A DNA stretch of 64,000 nt from Pseudoflavonifractor sp. MSJ-37 (lineage in GTDB: Bacteria; Bacillota; Clostridia; Oscillospirales; Oscillospiraceae), in the NCBI RefSeq assembly GCF_018917965.1, contig NZ_JAHLPP010000001.1, positions 434,001 through 498,000 on the forward strand, given 5' to 3'. A program made the translations under genes and the position numbers. The notes under the pieces are model-generated. The model did no database searches and was not told the DNA's origin. It saw only the letters and a list, made by a program, of their open reading frames with translations. Numbering within the stretch: position 1 is the first letter of the stretch; the number at the start of each line of letters is the position of its first letter. This document shows positions 33,277 to 41,571 of the stretch, piece after piece.

Positions 33277-35144
33277 ATTACACCCAAGCACAGATTGACC
33301 GGGCAAACGCCGTCAGTCTGGAAGATTTTCTCCGCACACAGGGAGAGACACTTATCAAAAGCGGACGGGAATACCGTTGGAAAGAACATGACAGCCTGAC
33401 CGTCCGGGGAAACAAGTGGTTTCGCCACAGCCAGAGCAAGGGCGGCTATCCCATTGATTTTGTCATGGAGTTTTACGGCAAGTCCTTTCCCGAAGCAGTC
33501 CAGCTCTTAACCGGCGAAAGCGCCGAGGGACAGAGCGAAGCCAGCACAGCACCGCCCACAGCGTTCCACTTGCCCTTGCACAACCGAACAGCCGATAGAG
33601 CAATTCAATATCTTTGCGAAAGCCGAGGTCTCAACAAAACGCTTGTTGAGGCTTTTCTTCTTTCCGGGGATATTTACGAGGACGCAAAGCGGCACAATGT
33701 TGTGTTTGTCGGCAGAGACCGAAGCGGTACGCCGAGATACGCCCATGTGCGAGGAACGGCAGACACATTCAGACAGGATATTACCGGGTCTGACAAGTCC
33801 TATCCGTTCCGATACGAGGGAAACGGCAACCAGCTCTTTGTCTTTGAAGCACCGATTGACCTTTTGTCCTTTATCTGCCTTTATCCGCAGGACTGGCAGA
33901 CAAGGAGCTACCTTGCCCTGGGCGGCGTTTCAGGCAAAGCCCTTGACCGTTTTCTTTCTGAACGCAAGGACACCCGAAAAGTGTTCCTCTGCCTTGACAG
34001 CGACACCGCAGGAAGTGAAGCCTGCACCCGGCTGGCACAGGACATTCCCGGCGAGATCGCCGTCATTCGCCTTGTCCCGGCAAGAAAAGACTGGAACGAT
34101 GTTCTCCGTCAGCAAGGGGACATTCCCAGCCGCAAATTCATAGCCGAGACAATCACGCTGCGAGAGCTGCCCACCGCCCAGCCTGTCCCCATGCTCCGTA
34201 TGGCAGATGTGGAGCTGACGAGCGTGGATTGGCTATGGTTTCCGTATATCCCCTTTGGAAAGCTGACGATTATACAGGGCAACCCCGGCGAGGGAAAGAC
34301 CTACTTTGCCATGCGTCTTGCGGCGGCTTGCACCAACCGAAAGCCTTTGCCCGGTATGGAGACACTTGAACCTTTCAATATCATCTATCAGACCGCCGAG
34401 GACGGTCTGGGTGATACCGTCAAGCCCCGACTGATAGAAGCAGACGCAGACCTTGAACGAGTGCTTGTCATTGACGATAGGGACACACCGCTGACCCTTG
34501 CCGATGAGCGCATAGCAAGGGCAATCCGGGAGAACAACGCAAGGCTTGTTATCATTGACCCGGTACAGGCGTTTCTGGGCGCAGATGTGGACATGAACAG
34601 AGCAAACGAGGTGCGCCCGATATTCCGCAGTCTGGGAGACATTGCACAGGCTACCGGGTGCGCTATCGTGCTGATCGGACACCTCAACAAAGCCGCAGGA
34701 ACGCAAAGCACCTACCGGGGATTAGGGTCTATCGACATTACGGCGGCAGTCCGCAGTCTGCTTTTTATCGGCAAGCTGAAGGACAGCCCCACAACGAGGG
34801 TGCTTATCCATGAGAAAAGCTCCCTTGCGCCGCCCGGACAGTCCCTTGCCTTTTCTCTGGGAGACGAGAAAGGCTTTGAATGGATAGGAGCTTATGACAT
34901 TACCGCCGATGAACTGCTTGCCGGAACGGACACAGCCAAGGCAGAAAGCAAGACCGCACAGGCAGAAATGCTGATACTGGAACTGCTGGCAGACGGAAAG
35001 AAAATGCCGAGTGCAGAGCTGGAAAAAGCGGTCAATGACAGGGGCATATCCTCACGCACGATGAGGACAGCTAAAAGCCGTATTGGAGACAGGCTTGTGA
35101 CCGAGAAAGACGGCACAGCATGGGTCTGCTATCTCCGAAGCTGA
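33273..35144 (+). CDS. Primase-helicase: DUF3991/TOPRIM plus RecA-like ATPase
   Basis: 623 residues. The N-terminal ~100 residues resemble the zinc-finger-less primase start (DFLRTQGETLIKSGREYRW). DUF3991/TOPRIM follows with VFEAPIDLLSF (about 190) and FLCLDSDTAGSEA. The C-terminal half is a RepA/DnaB-like ATPase: Walker A GNPGEGKT (about residue 336), Walker B ARLVIIDPVQAFLG. The fusion would prime and unwind element DNA after transfer or excision. ATGA overlap with the relaxase stop makes coupling likely. Confidence 0.87.
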   Translation: MNYTQAQIDRANAVSLEDFLRTQGETLIKSGREYRWKEHDSLTVRGNKWFRHSQSKGGYPIDFVMEFYGKSFPEAVQLLTGESAEGQSEASTAPPTAFHLPLHNRTADRAIQYLCESRGLNKTLVEAFLLSGDIYEDAKRHNVVFVGRDRSGTPRYAHVRGTADTFRQDITGSDKSYPFRYEGNGNQLFVFEAPIDLLSFICLYPQDWQTRSYLALGGVSGKALDRFLSERKDTRKVFLCLDSDTAGSEACTRLAQDIPGEIAVIRLVPARKDWNDVLRQQGDIPSRKFIAETITLRELPTAQPVPMLRMADVELTSVDWLWFPYIPFGKLTIIQGNPGEGKTYFAMRLAAACTNRKPLPGMETLEPFNIIYQTAEDGLGDTVKPRLIEADADLERVLVIDDRDTPLTLADERIARAIRENNARLVIIDPVQAFLGADVDMNRANEVRPIFRSLGDIAQATGCAIVLIGHLNKAAGTQSTYRGLGSIDITAAVRSLLFIGKLKDSPTTRVLIHEKSSLAPPGQSLAFSLGDEKGFEWIGAYDITADELLAGTDTAKAESKTAQAEMLILELLADGKKMPSAELEKAVNDRGISSRTMRTAKSRIGDRLVTEKDGTAWVCYLRS

Positions 35145-35235
35145 CGCAGGAACACGGCAAGCATGGCAAAGACGGCAAGGTTTTTATAGATACCTTAATG
35201 TTGCCGCCTTGCCTTGTTCCCTCATACCGACCACC

Positions 35236-35267
35236 GCCCGATGATGAAAAGTCACCGGGCATTTTTC
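35236..35267 (+). terminator. Terminator after the primase-helicase
   Basis: GCCCG faces CGGGC with a 15-nt loop, then ATTTTT. Moderate. Confidence 0.5.
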
Positions 35268-35286
35268 ATTTACAGGAGGATTTTGA

Positions 35287-35445
35287 ATGAACAATACCGC
35301 AACTAACAACACCCCTTGCCCGACTGTCAGAAAGCAGATCGGCAAGACCACCTATATCGTCCGTGTGCATTTCAGCCAGACCGCAAAAGAGACAATGGAG
35401 GACAAAATCAAGCGTCTGCTCCGTGAAGAAGTCCGCAGAATGTGA
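35287..35445 (+). CDS. tnpW: Transposon-encoded protein TnpW, second copy
   Basis: 52 residues; RKQIGKTTYIVRVHFSQTAK...MEDKIKRLLREE is the TnpW core. ACAGGAGG precedes ATG 35287. It is the last gene of the element, 44 nt from the right end. On circularisation it would come to lie 132 nt ahead of the recombinase at 19866, recreating the tnpW-recombinase order seen intact at 659-2922. Confidence 0.75.
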   Translation: MNNTATNNTPCPTVRKQIGKTTYIVRVHFSQTAKETMEDKIKRLLREEVRRM

Positions 35446-35489
35446 CTTCTTTTTGAATTTGATGAAAAAGTCCTTGACTTTTTGTCTCT

Positions 35490-36296
35490 GGCAAGACCGC
35501 GAAGAGCATCCTGATCTCCGCGGCGGTGCGGCTGTCCGCGTTCATCCTGCCGGAGATACAGAACATCACAGCAAAAGACGATATGGAATTGGACAAGATG
35601 GGCGAGCGCAAGCAGGCCGTGTTTGCCATCATCCCGGACAACGACAGCACCTTCAACTACATCGTGGGTATGCTCTACACCTGCGCCTTTCAGAGCCTTT
35701 ACTATCAGGCGGACAAGGTGCATCAGGGGGCGCTGCCCGTTCCCGTGCGGATGATGATGGACGAGTTTTGCAATGTCTCTCTCCCGGATGACTTCGGCAA
35801 GCTGCAAGCTACCATGCGAAGCCGCAACATCATGTCTACCATTGTTCTGCAAAATATCTCCGCGCTAAAAGCACTGTTCAAGGATGACTGGGAAGGACTG
35901 ATTGGCAACGCGGATACGCTGCTGTATTTGGGCGGAAATGAAGTCAGCACCTTCAAGTACATCTCGGAGCTGTTGGGAAAGGAAACGCTGGATACCCGGA
36001 CGCGCAGTGTATCGAAGGGGCGCAATGGCTCCGGCAGTGTGAACTATCAGCAGACCGGGCGTGAACTGATGACGCCCGATGAAGTGCGGGCGCTGGACAA
36101 TGACCGCTGCATCCTGTTCATCCGCGGCGAGCTGCCGGTGATGGACAGAAAATATGACATTCTGAAGCACCCCGATCTGAAGCTGACAGAGGATGGCGGA
36201 GCCGCGCCGTATGTCCATTGTCCCGGTCTGGATTACGCATTGGAGGACTTCCCGCTGTCCACGGAACGCTGGGAGTCCATTGAGATCATTGAATAA
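35490..36296 (+). pseudogene. virD4: VirD4/TraG coupling protein, 3' half
   Basis: Frame from 35490 reads GKTAKSILISAAVRLSAFIL... and carries Walker B in VRMMMDEFCNVSLPDDF, the QNISALKALFKDDWEGLIGNAD segment and the C-terminal RELMTPDEVRALDNDRCILF typical of the family. The first usable start inside is GTG 35526. Not functional alone; completes the 18828-19775 half when the 15.7 kb insert is removed. Confidence 0.87.
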
Positions 36297-36313
36297 CATG
36301 AGGAGGAACAACC

Positions 36314-36652
36314 ATGAAAAAGAAACGCATTTCGCTTGAGACTGACCGCCGGACGATCCGGGTAGGCCGCCGATATGGGGTGCTTGTCCTGACGGTGCTG
36401 GCCTGCGCCGCACTGACCTGTCCCGCGTTGGCCGCTGATGATCCGCTGACCATCGTGGGGAATTTGTCTGACTTCGTGTTTTCCATCATCAAGGCTTTGG
36501 GCGTTATCATTCTCGGCTGGGGCATCGTGCAGGTGGGCATGAGCATCCAGTCTCACGACGCCAGCCAGAGGACGCAGGGCTTTCTGTGCCTCTTTGGTGG
36601 CCTGATGATCGCCTTCGCCAAGGAGATTTTGACTGCCATCGGCGCAGTGTAA
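36314..36652 (+). CDS. Maff2-family small membrane protein (T4SS)
   Basis: 112 residues. Signal-like first helix (GVLVLTVLACAALTCPALAA, about 25-44) and two more hydrophobic helices (FVFSIIKALGVIILGWGIVQV; FLCLFGGLMIAFAKEILTAI). Maff2/VirB2-like proteins occupy this position between virD4 and virB6 in Tn1549-type ICEs and may be the pilin-like component. GAGGAGGAACAACC precedes ATG 36314. Confidence 0.75.
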   Translation: MKKKRISLETDRRTIRVGRRYGVLVLTVLACAALTCPALAADDPLTIVGNLSDFVFSIIKALGVIILGWGIVQVGMSIQSHDASQRTQGFLCLFGGLMIAFAKEILTAIGAV

Positions 36653-36658
36653 CGGAAA

Positions 36659-36690
36659 AGGGGCAGGCCGTGGAGCCTGCCCCTCTTACT
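36659..36690 (+). terminator. Hairpin between Maff2 and virB6 genes
   Basis: GGGGCAGGC faces GCCTGCCCC with a 6-nt loop, followed by TCTTACTTCTTT. Likely a partial terminator that leaves more Maff2 transcript than downstream transcript. Confidence 0.65.
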
Positions 36691-36716
36691 TCTTTGGAGA
36701 ATTGAGGTGATAGAAA

Positions 36717-37553
36717 TTGAATAACTGGATCGTTGGCACGCTGCAATCGGCTTTCGATACATGGAATGAAAAGCTGACGGAGATCTGGAGCCTTGTCACC
36801 ACCACGCCGCAGGCATTCCGGGGCGGGGAGATCTGGAATACCATCGTCAGCATCAACGACGGTCTGAAAGCCTTTGGCTATGGCCTGCTGGTGCTGTTCT
36901 TTGCCATGAGCGTGTTCCGCTCTGCCGCCAGCTTTCGTGATTTGCAGCGTCCAGAGTTTGCCCTGCGGCATTTCATCCGCTTTCTGCTGGCCAAAGTTGC
37001 CGTAGGCAGTGCCATGGAACTGATGACCTCTGTGTTCGCTGTCTGCGGCGGCGTGGTGCAGACCATCATGAGCAGTATCGGCGGCATGAGCGCCGCCAGT
37101 GTGACGCTGCCGCAGGAGATCATCGACGCCATTGAGGAGGTGGGCTTCTTGCAATCCGTTCCGCTGTGGCTCGTCACATTTTTTGGCAGCCTGCTCATTA
37201 CGGCGCTGTCCTTTGTTCTGATTATGACGGTCTACGGGCGCTTCTTCCGCCTGTATATGTTCACGGCACTGGCTCCGCTGCCGCTGGCATCCTTCGCGGG
37301 CGAAGATACAAGTTTTATGGGGAAAGCCTTTCTGAAAAGCTACATCGGCGTCTGCATGGAGGGTGCTGTCGTGGTGCTGGCCTGTCTGATTTTTTCGGCA
37401 TTTGCCTCCAGCGGCGCACCCATAGCAGACACCTCTCTGCCCGTTGTTACGATGAGCTGGCAATATGTAGCGCAGACCATATTCAATATGCTGGTGCTGG
37501 TGGGCCTTGTGAAAGGTGCGGAGCGCATCGCAAAGGAGATGTTCGGATTATAA
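36717..37553 (+). CDS. VirB6/TrbL-like membrane protein
   Basis: 278 residues from TTG 36717, with GAGGTGATAG 4-10 nt upstream. Five to six membrane helices, among them GLLVLFFAMSVF, WLVTFFGSLLITALSFVLIMTVYG, GVCMEGAVVVLACLIFSAF and the terminal TIFNMLVLVGLVKGAERIAKEMFGL. It is the inner-membrane channel component of the conjugation apparatus. Opposed by a minus-strand gene beyond a shared terminator. Confidence 0.8.
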   Translation: MNNWIVGTLQSAFDTWNEKLTEIWSLVTTTPQAFRGGEIWNTIVSINDGLKAFGYGLLVLFFAMSVFRSAASFRDLQRPEFALRHFIRFLLAKVAVGSAMELMTSVFAVCGGVVQTIMSSIGGMSAASVTLPQEIIDAIEEVGFLQSVPLWLVTFFGSLLITALSFVLIMTVYGRFFRLYMFTALAPLPLASFAGEDTSFMGKAFLKSYIGVCMEGAVVVLACLIFSAFASSGAPIADTSLPVVTMSWQYVAQTIFNMLVLVGLVKGAERIAKEMFGL

Positions 37554-37559
37554 GACAAG

Positions 37560-37587
37560 AAAAAGCGGGCCGCAGCCCGCTTTTTTC
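37560..37587. terminator. Bidirectional terminator
   Basis: AGCGGGC-CGCA-GCCCGCT flanked by A5 and T6, between convergent genes. Confidence 0.85.
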
Positions 37588-37957
37588 ATTTCTCATATTC
37601 CGCGATGGGGACTCCGTTTTTCACCTGAAAGCCGGAGATGGTACGCCCCTCCACAGCTGCGCGGTGCAGCTCGTCCAAGATCAACCTTTCGGCCAATCGA
37701 GCCTTCTGCGTCTCCTGCAACCATTCTACCAGCGGACGCAGCCAGCAGGACAGCGCAAGCAGGCCGAACAGAGACAGCACCCCATAGAACACAAATGGGT
37801 GTGCTGCCGCCCATTGCGGATACACGCGCCCGACACAGAGCCAGATCAAGACGGGCAGCAGTTGCAGGCGCAGGAGCAGTGTGAAGATGAGCCGGACGGA
37901 AAAAATCAGCAGCGCGATGGCGGCGAAACCAAGAAGTACCTGAGATAAGATCGTCAT
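37586..37957 (-). CDS. Small membrane protein on the opposite strand
   Basis: 123 residues, three hydrophobic helices (VLLGFAAIALLIFSVRLIFTLLL; LLPVLIWLCVG; PFVFYGVLSLFGLLALSCWL) and a soluble C-terminal tail (EETQKARLAERLILDELH). ATG 37957 has AAGGAGG upstream. No family recognised. It is transcribed away from prgI, and composite site A lies in the shared upstream region. Confidence 0.65.
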   Translation of the reverse strand: MTILSQVLLGFAAIALLIFSVRLIFTLLLRLQLLPVLIWLCVGRVYPQWAAAHPFVFYGVLSLFGLLALSCWLRPLVEWLQETQKARLAERLILDELHRAAVEGRTISGFQVKNGVPIAEYEK

Positions 37958-38042
37958 AGGAAAACCCTCCTTTATTTGGTACTTCTATTATCTCATGCCC
38001 CAAAAATCGTGTCAAAAAATCGAAAAATAATTATTTTCAGAG

Positions 38043-38074
38043 AAATGCGGCTCAATTTGAGACACATTTCGACA
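38043..38074. promoter_or_regulatory. Composite 0A-box/palindrome site A
   Basis: Reading on the minus strand: TGTCGAAATG then TGTCTCAAATTGAGCCGCAT. It overlaps the region just before the prgI ribosome site and between the divergent starts of 37957 and 38088. Confidence 0.6.
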
Positions 38075-38087
38075 GGAGGCTATATCC

Positions 38088-38432
38088 ATGGAGATCAAGA
38101 TACCAAAAGAAGTCCGCCAACACAGCGAGACGATTTTCTTTGGCCTGTCCACCCGGCAGTTCATCTGTGCGGTGCTGGCTGTTGCGGCGGCCATTGGCAC
38201 CTATTTTCTGACGAAAGGGACGCTCGGCAGGGAGACGACCAGCTGGGTGTGCATCCTCGCAGCTGCGCCGTTGGCGGCTGCCGGGTTCTTCCGATACAAC
38301 GGGTTGACCCTTGAGCAGTTTGCGTGGGCATTCATCAAGTCGCAGGTCTTGTGTGCAAGGCCGCGGGTGTTCCGCTCTGAAAATCTGTACTGCAAAGTAA
38401 TGAACAGAAAGGAGAGAGACATTTATGATTAA
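38088..38432 (+). CDS. prgI: PrgI family T4SS protein
   Basis: 114 residues. MEIKIPKEVRQHSETIFFGLSTRQ start is characteristic of PrgI; two adjacent membrane helices (FICAVLAVAAAIGTYFL; WVCILAAAPLAAAGFF) then YNGLTLEQFAWAFIKSQVL. AGGAGG 10 nt upstream of ATG 38088. VirB3-like component; overlaps virB4 by 8 nt, as is usual. Confidence 0.85.
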   Translation: MEIKIPKEVRQHSETIFFGLSTRQFICAVLAVAAAIGTYFLTKGTLGRETTSWVCILAAAPLAAAGFFRYNGLTLEQFAWAFIKSQVLCARPRVFRSENLYCKVMNRKERDIYD

Positions 38433-40755
38433 GACACTCCTTGCCGCAGACCGCAGTGAGCGGGAACACTTCCGCATCCCCCGCAGCGTCCAGCAGTCCA
38501 TCCCCGTTCAGAAGATCTATCGGGACGGCATCTGGCAGGTGGGCGGCGGTAAATACAGCCGCACATGGCGGTTTGCGGACATTAACTACGCGCTGGCCTC
38601 CCATGAGGATCAGCGGGATATGTTCTCTGCTTACTGCGGTGTACTGAACAGTCTGCCCACAGACGCCACTACGAAGATTACCATCAACAACCGGCGGCTG
38701 AATGGCGCGGACTTTCAGCGCAGTATTCTGATGCGGGAGCGTGGGAATGATTTGGATCGCTACCGCAGAGAGTACAACCGGGTCGTGACCGACAAGGCAT
38801 CCGAGAGCAATGACCTGATCCAGGATAAGTACATCACCGTGTCCGTTGCGCGGAAGAGCATCGAGGAGTCCCGCACCTTCTTCCACCGGGTCGATACCGA
38901 CCTTGGCAAGAACTTCGGCAGGCTGGAGAGCGGTGCGCGTCCGCTGGATAATCAGGAGCGTCTGCGTATCTTTCACGATTTCTTCCGCCCCGGTGAGGAG
39001 GAGCAGTTCCACTTTGATCTGAACGATGCCATGCGGAAGGAGCACGATTTCCGAGACTATATCTGCCCGGATGGACTGTGCTTCAAGGCAGACCATTTTG
39101 AGATGGGCAGTAAGGTGGGCCGCGTCCTGTTTCTGCGGGACTATGCCAGCTACATCAAGGATGAGATGATCGCCAAGCTCTCTGACTTCCCGCGCAACCT
39201 GATGCTGTCCATCGACATTTTGCCGATCCCCACGGATGAGGCCATCCGTGAGGTACAGAGCCGCATTCTCGGCATCGAATCGGATATTGCCCGGTGGCAG
39301 CAGCGGCAGAACAGCCGGAACAATTTTACTGCCAGCATCCCTTATGAACTGGAACAGCTGCGGGCGGAGACAAAGGAATTTTTGGACGATCTGAGCACCC
39401 GTGACCAGCGCATGATCTTCGCCAATGTCACTATCGTCCACATGGCGGACACACTGGAGCAGCTGAACGCCGACACGGAGGCACTGCAAGCGATTGGGTT
39501 GGAGCAGGCTTGCCAGTTCTCTGTTCTCCGCTATCAGCAGGAGGACGGACTGAACACTGCCTTGCCCTATGGCCTGCGGCGCATCAAAACGACCCGCACC
39601 CTGACAACCGAATCCACTGCTGTTTTGATGCCGTTCCGCGTGCAGGAGATACAGGATGCGGGCGGCATTTATTATGGTGTCAACGCAGTCAGCCGAAATC
39701 TGCTGATCTGCAACCGAAAGAAGCTGCTGAACCCGCACGGTTTTGTGCTGGGCGTTTCCGGCAGCGGCAAGTCCTTCAGCATGAAAGAGGCCATCACCTT
39801 TATCGCCCTCTCCACCAACGATGACATTATTATGATCGACGCGGAACGGGAGTACAGAGAACTGACGCGGGCGCTGCAAGGCGCAGTGCTGGAAATTTCC
39901 CCGTCCAGTCCCCATCATATCAATCCGCTGGAGATCAACCGCGGCTACGGCGCCGGGGAAAACCCAGTGGCCATGAAGTCGGAACTGATGATGAGCATTT
40001 GCGAGCAGCAGATGGGCATCGGACAGCTTGGGGCGTTCCATAAATCCATCATTGACCGCTGCACCGCCAATATCTATCACGATTTCATCAAGAGCGGCGG
40101 AGAAGGCAGGATTCCAACTCTCCCAGACTGGCGCAACGAGGTCAAGCGGCAGCCGGAGCGTGAAGCGCAGGAGTTGGCCCTTGCGTCTGAGCTGTTCGTG
40201 GAGGGCAGTCTCAATATGTTTGCCCACGAAACCAATTTTGACATTGACAATCGTATCGTCTGCTTCGACCTTTATGAGATGGGCGAACAGCTCAAACCCA
40301 CAGCCCTGAATGTCGTTCTGGAGACGATCCAGAACCGCGTGGCAGCAAACCGTCTGGCCGGGAAATACACATGGGTCTTTGTGGATGAGGTGTATCTGTT
40401 CTTCAAGTATCACTACTCCGCACAGTTCTTGTATAAGTGCTGGAAGCGCTTTCGCAAGTATGCGGTAGCTATGACCGCCGCCACGCAGAATATCGAGGAA
40501 TGCCTGCGCTCGGAAACGGCGCGCTTGATGCTGGCCAACAGTGAGTTTCTGATTCTGCTGAACCAAGCGGCCACCGACCGGGCTGAGCTTGCGAAGCTGC
40601 TGCATATTTCGGAAACGCAGATGAGCCATGTGACAAATGTGGAGGCAGGTCACGGCCTTATGCGGATCGGCAGTTCCATCATTCCCTTCATCAACGAATT
40701 TCCGCGGGACAGCGAACTGTACCGCCTGATGAGTACCACGCCGGGGGACAAATGA
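38425..40755 (+). CDS. virB4: VirB4-like conjugation ATPase
   Basis: 776 residues. Walker A GVSGSGKSFSMK (about residue 445), Walker B TWVFVDEVYLFF, and the SSPHHINPLEINRGYG segment of TraE/VirB4 proteins. The N-terminal ~400 residues are the CagE_TrbE_VirB region. Energises pilus assembly and transfer at the inner membrane. Intact and in operon with prgI. Confidence 0.92.
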   Translation: MIKTLLAADRSEREHFRIPRSVQQSIPVQKIYRDGIWQVGGGKYSRTWRFADINYALASHEDQRDMFSAYCGVLNSLPTDATTKITINNRRLNGADFQRSILMRERGNDLDRYRREYNRVVTDKASESNDLIQDKYITVSVARKSIEESRTFFHRVDTDLGKNFGRLESGARPLDNQERLRIFHDFFRPGEEEQFHFDLNDAMRKEHDFRDYICPDGLCFKADHFEMGSKVGRVLFLRDYASYIKDEMIAKLSDFPRNLMLSIDILPIPTDEAIREVQSRILGIESDIARWQQRQNSRNNFTASIPYELEQLRAETKEFLDDLSTRDQRMIFANVTIVHMADTLEQLNADTEALQAIGLEQACQFSVLRYQQEDGLNTALPYGLRRIKTTRTLTTESTAVLMPFRVQEIQDAGGIYYGVNAVSRNLLICNRKKLLNPHGFVLGVSGSGKSFSMKEAITFIALSTNDDIIMIDAEREYRELTRALQGAVLEISPSSPHHINPLEINRGYGAGENPVAMKSELMMSICEQQMGIGQLGAFHKSIIDRCTANIYHDFIKSGGEGRIPTLPDWRNEVKRQPEREAQELALASELFVEGSLNMFAHETNFDIDNRIVCFDLYEMGEQLKPTALNVVLETIQNRVAANRLAGKYTWVFVDEVYLFFKYHYSAQFLYKCWKRFRKYAVAMTAATQNIEECLRSETARLMLANSEFLILLNQAATDRAELAKLLHISETQMSHVTNVEAGHGLMRIGSSIIPFINEFPRDSELYRLMSTTPGDK

Positions 40756-40759
40756 GGAC

Positions 40760-40790
40760 TGTCGAAATTCGTCTCAAATTGAGCCACATT
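40760..40790. promoter_or_regulatory. Composite 0A-box/palindrome site B
   Basis: Plus strand: TGTCGAAATTC then GTCTCAAATTGAGCCACATT, in the 51-nt gap between virB4 and the next gene, just before its ribosome site. Confidence 0.6.
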
Positions 40791-40806
40791 AAGGGGGTGA
40801 GCTGAT

Positions 40807-41571
40807 TTGCCGGAGTTCAAGGAAAAGCCCAAAATGGGACAGCCGAAAAGCAAGCGTTCCGCCATGCTCGATCCCCGGCATCGGGCAGTGCTGCTGAAAG
40901 AAAAGTACCGTCAGCAGATGGAGCGGCAGGATACCGACGCGGAAAATGCTGAGACACAGGCGGTCGGCCGCGTGGAATCCGCTGCGGAATGGGCAGCCGA
41001 GGAGCTGCGGGAGCGTGTGCCGCAGGCACCGAAGAAAAAGCTGCCGGTCAAGGAAAGACCTTCGACCTATGATGAGGCCGGGCATGAAACGGAGTCACCG
41101 TCAGAGCGGCGGGAAAAGACGCCTGCGGAGCGTGCTGCTCAGAACGGCACCGGCACGGAGCAGGCGGTTGACCACCGCGTGCCAGCAGAGAAGCAGCAGT
41201 TTGAGGCCCGTCGTCAATTCGTGGTGGACAAGCAGGAAAAGAAGTGGAGGGCAGAGCGACAGGCTCCACCCTCCACCGCAGACCCATTTGCGGTCTATGA
41301 CGCAGACTGGGAGCCTGTATCTCCGTCGCGCTCAGAAGCGCAGAGCAAAAGTCCATTCAAAGAGCGCAGGCCGCGCTCTTTGCAGAGATATGGCGGCAAG
41401 AGCAAAACGGAAAAGCCGCCCAATGCGCCCAAGGTCAGACGCACCTTTTCCAAGGCGGCAAAGCCTGTACCGTCAGCCGTAAAACCTTCCCAGCAGGCGC
41501 TTCAGCAAAGGATAGTGCAGACGAAAAAACTGCAAAGACGGCGTTTGAGGCGTTCAAGCGTACTGCCGTGA
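40807..41571 (+). CDS. N-terminal part of NlpC/P60-type conjugation protein (frameshifted)
   Basis: 254 codons from TTG 40807 with GGGGGTGAG upstream. Starts PEFKEKPKMGQPKSKR and is charged, Gln/Ala/Pro-rich and disordered. The same start and character open the long T4SS peptidases of Tn1549-type ICEs, where one chain continues into a membrane helix and an NlpC/P60 domain. Here the frame ends QTKKLQRRRLRRSSVLP, while the next frame reads DEKTAKTAFEAFKRTAVMVRR straight into the membrane helix. One added A in the A6 run at 41524-41529 would join both. Probably one broken gene rather than two. Confidence 0.65.
   Translation: MPEFKEKPKMGQPKSKRSAMLDPRHRAVLLKEKYRQQMERQDTDAENAETQAVGRVESAAEWAAEELRERVPQAPKKKLPVKERPSTYDEAGHETESPSERREKTPAERAAQNGTGTEQAVDHRVPAEKQQFEARRQFVVDKQEKKWRAERQAPPSTADPFAVYDADWEPVSPSRSEAQSKSPFKERRPRSLQRYGGKSKTEKPPNAPKVRRTFSKAAKPVPSAVKPSQQALQQRIVQTKKLQRRRLRRSSVLP

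Larger units (their letters stand above)
19777..35490. mobile_element. 15.7 kb mobilizable element inserted in virD4
   Basis: Left junction AGC-AGC-GG|T and right junction CT-GG|C-AAG share a GG dinucleotide (19776-19777 and 35490-35491), as expected for a large serine recombinase with a 2-bp core. Removing one copy and everything between restores SSGKTAKSILIS in frame. Contents: recombinase at the left end, tnpV, XRE, membrane protein, oriT, DUF3847, MOBQ relaxase, primase-helicase, tnpW at the right end. A second element is nested at 23251-30867. Confidence 0.85.

Noticed and set aside
38335-40653. 772-codon minus-strand frame across virB4
   Set aside because: virB4 is clear on the plus strand with Walker motifs and operon context; the antisense product has no family features.
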